This document shows, one piece after another, positions 24,083 to 35,266 of a stretch of DNA of 64,000 bases (within the stretch, counting starts at the first letter, position 1; each line of letters opens with the position of its first letter). This stretch comes from Excoecaria cochinchinensis (lineage: Eukaryota; Streptophyta; Magnoliopsida; Malpighiales; Euphorbiaceae). Both the position numbers and the translations under genes were made by a program. The notes below the pieces were generated by a model. The model did no database searches and was not told where the DNA came from. It was given only the letters and a program-made list of their open reading frames with translations. The stretch lies in the NCBI GenBank assembly GCA_947683425.1, contig CANTUQ010000055.1:5506001-5570000 (forward strand), read 5' to 3'.

Positions 24083-24130
24083 CCCCACTAAGTGTTTATC
24101 GCTTAGCACGGTGTGTTTACCCGTGCAGGT
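24083..24130 (+). promoter_or_regulatory. LTR module III double hairpin of M
   Basis: CCCACTAAG-tgtttatcg-CTTAG, then GCACGG-tgtgttta-CCCGTGC, then AGGT; about 400 bp before the LTR end. Confidence 0.6.
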
Positions 24131-24603
24131 GCGGAGGGAGTTTGCTTGGGAGAGTCGCAGCCATCGGAGTCAACACAGCTGGGTCTTTAGTGTAGGGCCT
24201 AATTTTGTATCTCGATGATTCTTTTTGTATAGAACTCTCTTACTTCAGTTTTGTAATAGCTTCCGCATATGTATATGTATAATTTGGATATGTAATCATC
24301 TTTTGTATCTCTGGTTTGATCAAACAGTAATGTAATGTTTTCCGTTATATTAATGCATGATCAGCTTCTTTCATGAATGGTTTTGTAAAGTTTTAATTTA
24401 CTCTGTTTTTCGGTATGCATGTTTATGTATGAATATATGTATATTCTGCATCTGTGTGGTGGCACCTCTACTCATACGGCATCTTACTCCTTATTGGATG
24501 GGATCGCCTAAGTACAGGTAAGGGGTGTTACACATCACATTCATATTCATAAATATCTTATGTAAGAATCACTTTAACTTATTAGTTAATAAAGTTATTC
24601 ATA

Positions 24604-24856
24604 GCCTTGCCTACAACTCAAAGATGCAGATAACGGGTATCACATCAGTACGCAATTGCATTAGTATCCATAGATACCACACATTCGCATTAGCACCCGT
24701 AGGTACCGAATATTCAATAAGATATCAATAAATTCGCATTTGGGGATCTAATATGGATTCAATTTGCATTAGTGTTTCTAGAGGAAACAGACACTTTGGC
24801 TGCAACACTTAGACCCTATAGGCATGCCTATCTATCCACTACTTGACTTGCAGGCT
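24604..24856 (-). promoter_or_regulatory. LTR module II multi-hairpin block of L
   Basis: Boundary repeats GCCTTGC near 24604 and GCAGGC near 24850, with TATCCAC inside the right arm. Contains ATAGGCATGCCTAT (24818-24831, perfect palindrome). In sense it also has GTTTC-CTCTA-GAAAC, GTATC-TATG-GATAC and GTACC-TACG-GGTGC (one U-G). Confidence 0.6.
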
Positions 24857-25080
24857 AAATTATTAGTTCGGTTTATTCATATTATGACATTCATAATACA
24901 TCATCACATTGCTCATTCATACTATGGTTCACTTCACAATTCATTCATTAAGGCAAATGTACATAATGGTATTCACATGAATAACATAATGATTGTTCTC
25001 ATAAACATGTTCATTCATCATATAAACATACAAATTAATTAATTTAAGTGAATTAAGAAATAACTTAAAACATTATGAAG

Positions 25081-25250
25081 TGTCGCGCTTGCGACCCCTA
25101 TCGCGCTCGCAACAGACTAGGCAATTTGCTTCTATCGCGATCGCGGCCCAACTCGTGCTCGCGATAGAACTCACCCCTCACCTCTATAACGCTCGCACCC
25201 GTGACAGAAATCACATTTGCCTAGAGGAGCCTTCTGTCGCGCTCGCGACA
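25081..25250. repeat. module I palindrome array of LTR L
   Basis: GTCGC-GCTT-GCGAC (25082-25095), ATCGCGATCGCG (about 25135) and GTCGCGCTCGCGAC (25235-25249), with decayed units between. Confidence 0.8.
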
Positions 25251-26780
25251 AAACTGAATTTTCCATTCAAAGATCCCTTACACCACTCTCCTACCTTCAC
25301 ACCTTGTCACCCTTACACATAAGACTCACATAGCCCATTCTAACCTTATTATTTGCCAATATAATCTTCTAAACACTCTCTTATATACATGTTAAGAGTA
25401 TAAAGACATAATTCATATTATTCTTAACCTTATATTTAAGGAGTTATGGCTAATGGGACATTACATGCTCCCAAAGCCCTCCTCTCCAATATTAGCCAAC
25501 TTAAACATACATATTGAAAGACCATACCATCCCTAACTTCACATAACCATTCCAGCACTATATAAACACATTCTCATAATAATTCAATGCCTTATCTCAT
25601 TTTTAACAGAGCTAAACTATGCAAATTATAACTCATACACATTTATAGCATCAATTACCCTACCAACTCATATTTTACTTCCACAAGCTAGTCAAGCTTG
25701 AATTCAACTCAATTGAGCTTTACCTAGCTCTAACTTCACACAACATTACCTTAATATACACACTACCCGGCATGACCCCCAAATCACACCAAGTATCAAT
25801 CACACAATGGATAATAATAATTTCTCAATCATCAAAATAGGGTTATAAACTTAAGCGACTATCTCATGCTAACTAATTAACTCATTAAGCTTATTATACC
25901 ATTTGTTAATATGTTCCCTACTCATTTAAGCATGCCATATAAACATACAAATTCAAAGTTCAATAATGCAAATTAACATTCCAATATCAAGTTCCCAAAC
26001 CTCTATATCCTTAGCTCCTAATGTCACTTTGCGCTTGATTGTCCAATTTGGGCTTTTCACTTATCCTTCTTTTGCTCAATCACTACAATACAATTATCCA
26101 ATTTCCAAAATTGGATACAACAGATTAATACTCATATCATCACAAGAAAATTAGAAGATGGAGAAGAATGAAGTACTAATTACCGCTTACCTTCAATCTT
26201 AACATTCACTAAGCACTTCCAATTACTTAATCTCTTAACAGAATTTTATCTAATCTAACTAATGGAAGAAGAAAACAAAGAGAGAATGAAGGAGAGTAGC
26301 CTAGGAAGAAGACCCAAATGCAGAAACATGCAACTTTCTCTCGCCTCCCAATCTTATATTGCATGCAAAAGGGTAGGTTGGCATCACCATAAGAGAACAC
26401 GTGGACTCCACTATTCTTTCCAAAATCTGATTTTATTAAACACTATTAGCCCTTAATTAATCTCCATTAATCATTAATCTTGCACTTTTACAAATGAGCC
26501 ACTTAAACTTATTTATTTGTTCAATTAAATCCTTATTTCAATTACACCTTAGTCCTTAATTAGGCAAACTTCCCAATTAACACAATCAAATCAATTTACT
26601 ACCAAGGTATTATTCGGGCTATTATAGCGACAGGTGTCGCGAGCGCGATGGAGTTCAAGTTATAAATATTTGTTATTTTTCCTATTTTGTGTGAATCATG
26701 GTATTTGGCCTATGAATGACTATGCATATGGTACTAACAAATGTACTTATTTATATGAACATTAAGTGGATTAATAGTAG

Positions 26781-27005
26781 AGCCTGCAAATCGAGTCGTA
26801 GATAGGTAGGCATGCCTATAAGGATTATTAGTTGTAACTGCTAGTGTTGATACCCGTTTGGTATCTATTGTTGATGCCGTTTGGTATCTGGTGATTCAAG
26901 ATTTACATATCTCTAGTATTGATACTATTTTTCCCCAGTATCTAGTGATTGATACCCGAGTGGTATTCATTGTTCCCGTTATCCACTGCTGTATTGATTT
27001 AGGCT
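26781..27005 (+). promoter_or_regulatory. LTR module II multi-hairpin block of K
   Basis: Outer arms AGCCTGCAAATC and GATTTAGGCT. Inside are TAGGCATGCCTA (26807-26818), GATACC-CGTTT-GGTATC (26849-26865), GATGCC-GTTT-GGTATC (one G-U), AGTAT-TG-ATACT and GATACC-CGAGT-GGTATT (one G-U). The stem bases (GATACC) replace the GTACC of M while pairing is kept. Confidence 0.6.
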
Positions 27006-27232
27006 ATACTAAGATTGTTATTTCATTGATTGGTTATAGTATTGTGTTATATGTGATATTTGCCATGATATAGTAACAAGTCATGGTTTATTGCATCGTT
27101 AAGATGTTAGTGATATTAATGATGTAAAGAATGTATTGTTGAATATTTGGCTTTTTATTATTTAAAGTGTATTGTGCTATTATATGTTTCATTTGTGATT
27201 TTCCTGCAGTAGCCCATTTGTTTTGTATGTAT

Positions 27233-27279
27233 CCCCACTGAGCTATAGCTCAGCACGGGTGTTTATCTCCCGTGTAGGT
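27233..27279 (+). promoter_or_regulatory. LTR module III double hairpin of K
   Basis: Stem 1 is TGAGCTATAGCTCA (perfect palindrome). Stem 2 is CACGGG-tgtttatct-CCCGTG (6 bp), then TAGGT. Confidence 0.6.
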
Positions 27280-27417
27280 TCTTAGTTTGGGAGCTCAAGT
27301 TTTTGAGTGGAACATCTGTTGGCCACTAGGAGAAGTTTTGAGGTCTTCTAGCTAGGTTCTTTAGTTTGTATTGTATAGATAATGTTTCATTTTTTTTTTT
27401 TTGTATATCAAGAATAT

Positions 27418-28509
27418 TATAGACACCGGGTCCCGAGGCGGTCCAAGATCAGGATTACCCGATGATGAAAATGATACTTTCCACAAGCAAAGGTGCCAAA
27501 AATGATGTTTTCCTTGTCGAAAATCTCCTTTGTTCCTCCAAAAATTTACATTTTTACTCCTATTTTTATTCCTTTTATTTTTTAGTTTTATTTTTTATTA
27601 TTTCTTATTTTTACTGTTACCGTGCGATTTGTGCGCCACACGTGCGGGTTGGGCCACGCGCGTGCGGGCCATGCCCTCGCGGGAGCGGCATGCACCCACA
27701 GGCGACGTGCGCCTGAAGGCGCGGCATGCGCCCGCTTGGCACGAGCGAACATCGCCTGGAGCGACATGCGCCCATAGGGGCGCGTGTCGCGTTGCTCCAC
27801 CCACGGGCCTTTTTGCCCCTTCTCTCCCGCACGCGGTCGTTTTCACCTGCAATTTTCAGTCCGTTTTTTCCGTTTGTTTCACTTTTTTGTGCAATTTATG
27901 GTTAACAAAAAATTGAAAGAACATTTTGTCTCTTCTCATTTTGGGACAAACCAGGGAAACAAAATGAAGATTGATCTTCATTTACTGGGGGACCGCATTT
28001 TTTGAAAAGAAAAATGGAAGTTTGATTTTCTCTCAAGCAAAACGAAAAAGGCAGACAAAATTCCTTTAAAAAAAAAGGGCAAAAATATTAGGAATTACAA
28101 GGCTTTAATTTTTCTTCTTTTTCTTGAAGAATATTTCATTCTTGGATGGCTTGAGCTTGGAAAACTAATTTCCTTTGCTAAATCATCCCTATCAAAAATT
28201 ATTCTTGTGAATCTTTTTACCTCTTCAAAAATCTAGATTTTCTTAAGTTATTTTTTGTATTTATCACCACAAAAATCGACAAGGAGAACGGATCAAAACA
28301 CCTTTTTTCCGATTCATTAACTCTGAGGGTAAACATTTTTGGACCTGTTCTCATCTAATTTTGTTTTTCACTTATTTATTGTCAATATTGTTATTTTTCT
28401 GATTATTACCATGTTTATCATTTATTCTTAGTGTTTGTAATATGATTATTATTGTTGGCATACTATTTGTGATTTAATTTGATTTTTCGTGACTTCCGTT
28501 TGCTCTTCT

Positions 28510-28591
<82 letters not shown>

Positions 28592-28620
28592 CATGCTGTC
28601 ACCATCATTTTTATTATTAC

Positions 28621-28660
<40 letters not shown>

Positions 28661-28713
28661 GTTGTTGTTGTTGTTGTTGTTGTTGTGTTTGTGTCTACTG
28701 TCACCATTGTTAC

Positions 28714-28804
<91 letters not shown>

Positions 28805-30055
28805 GCCATCACCATTATTATCATTTTGTGATATCATTATTATTGGTATTATCATTTTATGTTTATTTCGTATTATCATTATTTATTATTATGATTTTTG
28901 CTATTGTGATTACTACTACTACTATTATTATTATTATTATTGAATTGTTGCCATTATGCCATGATCATTTATTATTATTGTCACTATAATTTTATTGTTG
29001 TCAATATCTTGTCTTTATTTGATTAATTTTTAAAATTATTACTAATATTTTTAATGTTATTTTTTGTGTGGAATTTAAATTTGGTTTGCCTTGCATAAGT
29101 GTCCCTGTGATCACACGGATGGGTCACGACTCGTAGGAAACCCGCATCGCTTGGGTAAGATCTTTCCTATCCCTTTATGTGTTTATGTTTGCTTGTGAAA
29201 TAAAACGGTTTTATCTTGCCCACATATGCGGTAAAAAATCATGAAAATATTTTATAACTAAATTGGGATTTTTATTAATGAAATTAGGACCAATGTCCCT
29301 TGTTTTAGCTAAGGAATATAAAATGTCACGATAAAATGAAGAGTTAAATTTTCTTCCAAAATGGGATCACTCATCCCGATTTTCAATCCAATAATCAAAG
29401 CAACTCTTCGATCCCCTTTTAAATGAGCGCGAAGGAACTAATGTTCCTAAACCAAACGAATGTCCCGATTTATGCATGTTTTTCTTATGTTTGATTTTTT
29501 TTATTTGTTTAAATTCATTTTGGACCCTTGTAATTAATTTTGGGGCAATATTATTTAACTATCATTCGGGGTTGTATTCCACCCCAATTTCTCTTATAAT
29601 TGTATGCTTGATGTGTTTACCGCTTCCCTTTATCGCTTTATTTTACTGCTTTCTTTACAGTCTTTTATTTATTGCTTTCTTGATGCTTACAATGCACCTT
29701 TTAATTAAATTCATTGATTGTGTGAGAGGAGAGATAGAATTTTACGAATTTAAAAGCTCATTTATAATTAACCAAAACATAAATAAGAGTGAAGTTCCGG
29801 ACACCATCTCTGGTTTTAGACCAATAGAGGTTAGAGACCTCACCCAATTTCTCGTAAATTGGGTGACGACTCCAAAATACCTCAAAGTTGCCTAAAGGCG
29901 CCATGAGCCTAGATGATCCTTTCCAATGTTCTATTGGGAAGGAGGCATCCAAAATGTCTCATGGCACCCAAGATCAAAAAGACGCGAACCAATCCCTCGA
30001 GCCCTAAAAGCAGGTCTCGTTATGAGGGCCTTTGCTAGGTTCGGTGCACGTCAAA
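27418..30055 (+). repeat. LARD1 5' LTR
   Basis: 2638 bp from TATAGACACCGGG (TGTAGACACC with a G-to-A change at the second base) to GGTGCACGTCAAA (TCACA in relatives). GC-rich block at 27625-27835, a 'ctctgagggtaaa' box at 28321-28333, long (ATT)n tracts at 28512-28801, and a 3' region with CCCAATTT-CTCGT-AAATTGGG and GTGACGACTCC (29844-29875). Confidence 0.85.
28512..28941. repeat. compound (ATT)n/(GTT)n microsatellite
   Basis: (ATT)n at about 28512-28591, 28610-28660 and 28712-28801, (GTT)n at 28661-28687 and (ACT/ATT)n at 28910-28941. Between the tracts the phrase 'GTCACCAT' or a near variant recurs (near 28599, 28700 and 28807), so whole units of tract plus linker look duplicated. Long ORFs here in several frames (runs of Ile, Leu, Tyr, Asn) are artefacts. 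Confidence 0.9.
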
Positions 30056-30056
30056 G

Positions 30057-30075
30057 TGGCGACTCCACTGGGGAC
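30057..30075 (+). other. LARD1 primer binding site
   Basis: TGGCGACTCCACTGGGGAC, one base after the LTR end. Identical to the LARD2 site; its TGG start pairs with a tRNA CCA end. The tRNA cannot be named without a search. Confidence 0.85.
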
Positions 30076-30820
30076 TGTTTGTGACTTTGCTCTGAAAGTG
30101 TTTTTGCTCTAAAAGTGTTTTGGTTAAAATATATAATTAAGTTTTTGAAACTTAAAATTCTCTCACTTTTTAAAATTTACATTGTATACATTAGAGCCTT
30201 AGAACTATGTTAGTTGGTCCCCTATCTTACCCCGGTGCATTCCCGAAGCACGACCCTACTTTCACTCATTGTAGGGAAGTGTTAGGGATAATCACCAGCC
30301 CAATCCTCGTACTGTTAAAGGTATATCAAATGGAGACCTGATTGGTCGCTATGCTCGTGATGAGCTAGACCCATTGGCAAGGACCATGCTTAGGTCGACC
30401 TAAAGTATCACCACCTTGACCAAAGCACATGTAATGGAAAATACAAACTTTCATTAGGCGAAATGCTCCTTAATACAGTGCTTGTGATGTGGGCCATTGC
30501 GTATTAAACTAAATCAAGCAAATTAAGTGGTCTTTTATCAAAGGCTTTCATGCCCCAATAGGTTCACCTTAATTTAATTGAAATGTCCAAATATGTAATG
30601 GCCAAAACCCATAAACATGTGCTTTAAATTAAGAGTGTTATGCTGCCGATTTTTTACCGTGCGCTATGCGTGTTCATAGGGTCCCCTGTTGACCCATAGA
30701 CTAAGCCCACCTAAGAAGAGACTATTTGACCTTGTGTGCGGGAGTTAAAAGGTTAGAAGGGTCTACTTGCTTGTATGTGGTTGCAAAATGTTGCACAATT
30801 CAAGATCGTACCTATCATCC

Positions 30821-31695
30821 ATGCATCATTCTAACAATCTGAATCTTTCAGCCAACATAGATTCATCCAAGTGGACTAGAGGTTCTGACGGTCGACTAGT
30901 GAGGACAGACTCGCCCTTTGGATTGCTAGAATTAGTGCCTGTTTGGGATTCTGAGTCACTCTCAATAACCAGTGAATCGTCATCGATGGCAGAAGAGACC
31001 GGAGCTCTAACCACTCAAGACCTTGCCAGGAGGTTAGAGGATTTTGAGCGGAGGATGTTAGAAATGATGGGCGCAATGGCCGAAAGGATCGCTCCTCCTC
31101 CTGCCCTACAACCACCAGTAATCCCTCCTCGGGGGCAAGTTGAGCTGCTTTTGGGCGAAGAGGCCCCCATTATAGGTAATGCTGCTCACCAACCTATCAG
31201 TGAGCCTAAAGTTGCTGCTGTGCCCATTGAGCCAAGAAGGGTAAGGGTCCTAAACACTGACGAGGATTTCGTGATGGAAGAGGAGGTTGAGGAGATAGCA
31301 GCCCATCAAGCTGTGAGGGGTAGAGCACCCAGGGTAGAAGATGAGGCCATGAGAGGAATGAGGCAGCAAATTGAGGCGATCACTCACCTATTATCGGCTA
31401 GTAAGGGAATCAACCCTGAGGATAGAGATCTGGGGGATGAAGAGCTATTGCCCCTAACGTTTAAGATGCCTAAGCTACCAAAGTTTGATGGTACTTCAGA
31501 CCCATCCGCGCACATCAAGCAGTACACCCTAGTGATGAAGGGCACAGGGCTGACCAAGAAGCAAAAGGTAGAATATTTCTGCCTTAGTCTGGTGGGTCCG
31601 GCAGTAGACTGGTATCATGGGCTGGATAGGAGATCCAAGGAGGACTGGGACCTTTTAACTGATGAATTCATGAAGCAGTACGATTGCAGCACTAG
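30821..31695 (+). pseudogene. LARD1 gag, 5' part (split by LARD2)
   Basis: Frame open from at least 30767; the ATG at 30821 (MHHSNNLN) is chosen because similarity to LARD2 gag starts around there. Segments in order: a shared SSKWTRGSDGRLVRT leader, the conserved TTQDLARRLEDFERRM (coiled-coil-like), a Pro-rich stretch, then the capsid-like start DGTSDPSAHIKQYTLVMKGT and VDWYHGLDRRSKEDWDLLT. It is interrupted in codon phase after EFMKQYDCST by LARD2. It resumes at 42537. Confidence 0.85.
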
Positions 31696-34510
31696 TGTAG
31701 ACACCGGGTCCTGAGTCAGCCTAGATCAAAGTTACCCAATGATGATAATTGCCTTCACAGGCTTAAAAGGTTAAAAGTGATGATTTTCTCGTCAAATTTG
31801 CATTTTAGAGTGAAAAATTAGAAAATGATAAAAAAATATTTAAAAAATTAATTTTGAAAAATGGGGGCTTCAAATTATAGTGTTTTTAGTCAATTTAAAA
31901 TTAAAAAAAAAAAAAAAAGGTCGGATCGCGAATGTCGGGCGCGGCGGCAGCGCGCTGGCGCCCAGCTCGCAGGCGCTTGAGCGCCCAACTCGCAGGCGCC
32001 CATCGCGCTGCGGGGGCAAAGGCGACGCTCAGCGTCGCCGATGCTGCGCGTCGCAAAAGGCGCGCGCGGCATCGCGCACGCTGAGCGCCGCACGGAGCGC
32101 TCGTGCGCGAGCGCCAGCGCGCGGATTTCGCGCAGCCTCGCCTGGTTGCCGCTCCGACGCCCGCCCCGCTATAGCGACGGGCTTCCTGGCCGTCGGTATA
32201 GGGTCTGATACCCTATTTTCCCATTTTTCAGCCCTTTTTCCGATTTTTTCACCCAAAAATCCGTTTTTATCCCAAAATTAAGGGTTTTTGACTTCAAATA
32301 AAATTCCAAAATATTTTTTATAGATTATTAATTAATAAAACTTGATTTTATCCCCAAAAATAAAGGAATTTGAATAAAATTAGGTTTGTTTTCCTTAATT
32401 AAATTAGGGCAACATTTTCTATTCTTTAAATACTTTATGATGAATCAAAAAAGGGGAGCCTCCACTACTATTTTTTTTACATCAGAATTTCCAGCATTTC
32501 TCTTGCTCTTTGATTTTTCTTCTAAACATTTTGAGATTTCTCTTTGAATTAACAAGGTTTAATGGAGATTGGAAAATTAATTTTCAAGACTTAATTATTC
32601 CAATTGATTCTTTTGGAGGCCTCCACATTTTTTAGACCTAGAATTTCCAGAATTCTTCTTCTTCTATTTTTCTTTTCAAGATTTTTCAGATTTTTCTTTT
32701 AATTAAAAAGGTTTAATTGAAATTGAAAGATCAATTTTCAATTCTTAATTATTCCAATTAATTTCTTGGTTTTTTCTCCATAAACACAAGAAATTAATCA
32801 TCATTTGACATCAATTTCTTTTTAATCTTAAGCATACAAATCAATTCCTTTGTTTTTCTCCATAAACAAAGAGAATTAATTTAATTGCTAAATTATTCTT
32901 TCAAGCAATTCTCCGGAAAATCATCACTTTTCCTTCATCAAATCCAATATTCTGAGGGTAAATATTCTTGGCTCCATTTCTATTTTTATTTTATTTTATT
33001 TTATTTATTCATGTATATTTTATTGTTTTTATTGATTTATTTATTGTTTTCATCTATTCATTTGTTTTATTGATTTTATATTCGTTCCATTTAATTGTTT
33101 ATACATGATTTGATTTTTATTCATGTGAATATTGTTTTCTTTTAATTCCTAACATGTAAATGATTTTATTTTGATTCCAAATTATTTTTAACATGCAAAT
33201 AATTAATTTAAATTAATCTTTTTGCCATGTAAATAGTTTATATTAATTATGAACACATCAATTAACCTTGTTATATATCATTATTATTTTCATCATTCTT
33301 TTGTTTACTAATTTTTATTATTCTTTTTATCATTGTTACATGATTGATTTATTATGATTTATTTATTTATTATTTTTCACTTTTCATCATTTTTCATCAT
33401 GTGTATATTTTCATGTACTAATTAATTAACATGTTTTATTTTATTTTCATCACATCATTCAATCATTTGTCATACATAATGCATGTTTCTCATTTATTTT
33501 GGTTTGATTTCATTATCATTCTTTTCATATCATCTTATTTTATTTTAATTTGTTATTCATTATTTTGTATATTTAATTGAATTAATTGATTTAATTACTA
33601 ACATTATTTTATTTGTATTTTATTTTTATGTCTAAACTCATTTTTCGCTTGGGCATTTTTGCGAGCACATCGGGAGGTCCAAAAAGGCTCGTTTAGTTCA
33701 TATATTTACTTTTCTTTATTTGTAATATTTTGTTTATTTGGCTTTTTCCTATTCACTTTTGCCATATAATTTTCTTGTAAAATTGTTTATTTAGGCACGC
33801 TAAAAAGAAAATCACAAAAACGTTTCTATTAATTAACTTGACATTTTTTTTTCTAAATAAAAGGGGACCAATGTCCTAGTTTTTCATACCCAAATAAATC
33901 ATCACATCAAAACTTTTTCATAATAAATATGCATGCGAGGACCAATGTTCTCACTATTAATGAATAACCCGTTTTATGCATGTATTTCACTTTTATAAAT
34001 GAGAGTTGTATTCCGCTCCTAGTGTTATTGTAATTTGTTTTTGAAAGCTTTATTTTAGATTTTGCTTACATTTACCGCTTTTGATATGAATGATTGCGCC
34101 TTTAAATTAAAATTGCATTGTGTGGGAAGTTGATGAAACAATGAATTCAAAACTTAATTATGATATTAATCAAGGTATAAATAAATGAGAAGTCCCGAAC
34201 CAGCTCTGGTCTTTGGGCTCAAAGAGGTTAGAGGTTATCCTCCAAGATACTTCTTGTGTCACGAGGCTTTAGCGTTAATCCTAGGCTCCTTTGGCTGGCC
34301 CAAAATGGATACTAAGCGCAGTCTTAGGCTCTCTGAGGCGAGAGAAACTTTCCCAATGTTCTATTGGGTGGCGACTCCATGAAACCTCCTTGTTGCCCAA
34401 CATAGACGCACTTGCGATTTGTCGCAAGCTGCCAACGGACCCACAAATGCCCCGATCGCCCACGTGCGGGCGGTCGAAGGGGCGGCAGCGGGGATCCGGC
34501 GCGCGTCACA
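31696..34510 (+). repeat. LARD2 5' LTR
   Basis: 2815 bp, TGTAGACACCGGG to GGCGCGCGTCACA. GC-rich block at 31918-32205, leader with 'ttctgagggtaaat' at 32950-32965, then a 3' region with CCCAAT-GTTCT-ATTGGG next to GTGGCGACTCCA (34368-34379). No gene. Confidence 0.92.
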
Positions 34511-34511
34511 G

Positions 34512-34530
34512 TGGCGACTCCACTGGGGAC
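34512..34530 (+). other. LARD2 primer binding site
   Basis: TGGCGACTCCACTGGGGAC one base after the LTR end TCACA. Its first 11 bases are also present inside the LTR at 34369-34379. Confidence 0.88.
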
Positions 34531-35266
34531 ATACTCGAGACTTCGATTCGAAAGTACCTTGATTAAAAATCATAATTGAGTTTTAATTTAAAAATTTCAT
34601 CTTCTTTCAAAACTGTATTGCATCTCATTAGAGCCTTAGATCTACGCTAGTTTGGTCCCTCTTTTAGCCTCGGTGCGTTCCCGAAGCACGACCCTATTTT
34701 CACTCAATTTAGGGAAGTGTTAAGGATAATCACCAGCCCAAGCCTCGTACCATCATGGTATATTAAATGGTGACCCGATCGGTCGTTACGCTCGTGATAA
34801 GCTAGACCCGTCGGCAGGGATCATGCTTGGGTAGCCCTAAAGTAACACCACCCTTTGACCAAAGCTCATGTAATGGCAATAGATACTTCCCTTAGGTGAT
34901 ATGAACCGTAATACCTTGCTTGCTATATGGATCATTTTATATTGGACAAACCCAAATAATCTGATTGGTCACCTAATCAAAGGCTTTCATGCCCCGATAG
35001 GCCCATGTCAACTTGTTCGGGCTGCCTAAATACATAACGATCATAACCCATGTGCTTGCACATTAGATAAGAGATGTTATGATGTCGGTTTTCCACCGAG
35101 CACCATACGCATCCATTGGGTTCCCCGCTAACCTATGGATTAAGCCCACCTAGGAAAGAGACCGCATTACCTCGTGTGTGGGAGTAATAAGGTTGGAAGG
35201 CTTTACTTGCTTGCATGTGATTGTAAATGTTGCATAGCTCACTATCATGCATTGTATATGACATTC

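Larger units (their letters stand above)
21947..24532 (+). repeat. solo LTR 'M', Tekay-like
   Basis: 2586 bp from TGTCACACCCCGTTTGCC to AAGGGGTGTTACA, flanked by CATCA (21942-21946 and 24533-24537). Its ends match those of the Tekay-like element at 4780-14375, but the interior is diverged, so it is a related family or an older copy. All three hairpin modules are present and well preserved. ORFs across 22998-23411 lie in the palindrome array and are not genes. Confidence 0.92.
21321..26626 (-). repeat. solo LTR 'L', Tekay-like, split by solo LTR M
   Basis: Minus strand. Segments are 24533-26626 and 21321-21946 (about 2.7 kb). In sense it starts TATAATAGCCCGAATAATACC and ends GGGGTGTTATA, so both terminal dinucleotides differ from TG/CA by a transition. 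Flanks are GTGAC (21316-21320) and GCGAC (26627-26631), a target duplication with one C-to-T difference. Modules: I 25081-25250, II 24604-24856, III 21713-21773. No gene. Confidence 0.85.
20318..27417 (+). repeat. LTR 'K', Tekay-like, split by solo LTR L and truncated by LARD1
   Basis: Segments 20318-21320 and 26627-27417. Non-coding. It carries module I (21146-21320 continuing at 26627-26651), II (26781-27005) and III (27233-27279) in the expected order, so the two segments are clearly one LTR. Its start lies left of the J insertion and is not seen. Its 3' end is cut at 27417 by the start of LARD1. Confidence 0.65.

Noticed and set aside
28463..28989. Long overlapping ORFs of up to 166 codons on both strands
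   Set aside because: They are runs of Ile, Leu, Tyr or Asn translated from ATT/GTT microsatellites.
31880..32281. ORFs of 60-130 codons in the GC-rich blocks of Tat LTRs (also 1725-2244, 2613-3318, 14699-15016, 17107-17570, 27530-27916, 39952-40297)
   Set aside because: GC-rich DNA has few stops in all frames; the translations are Arg/Ala-rich, differ between copies and lack any family motif.
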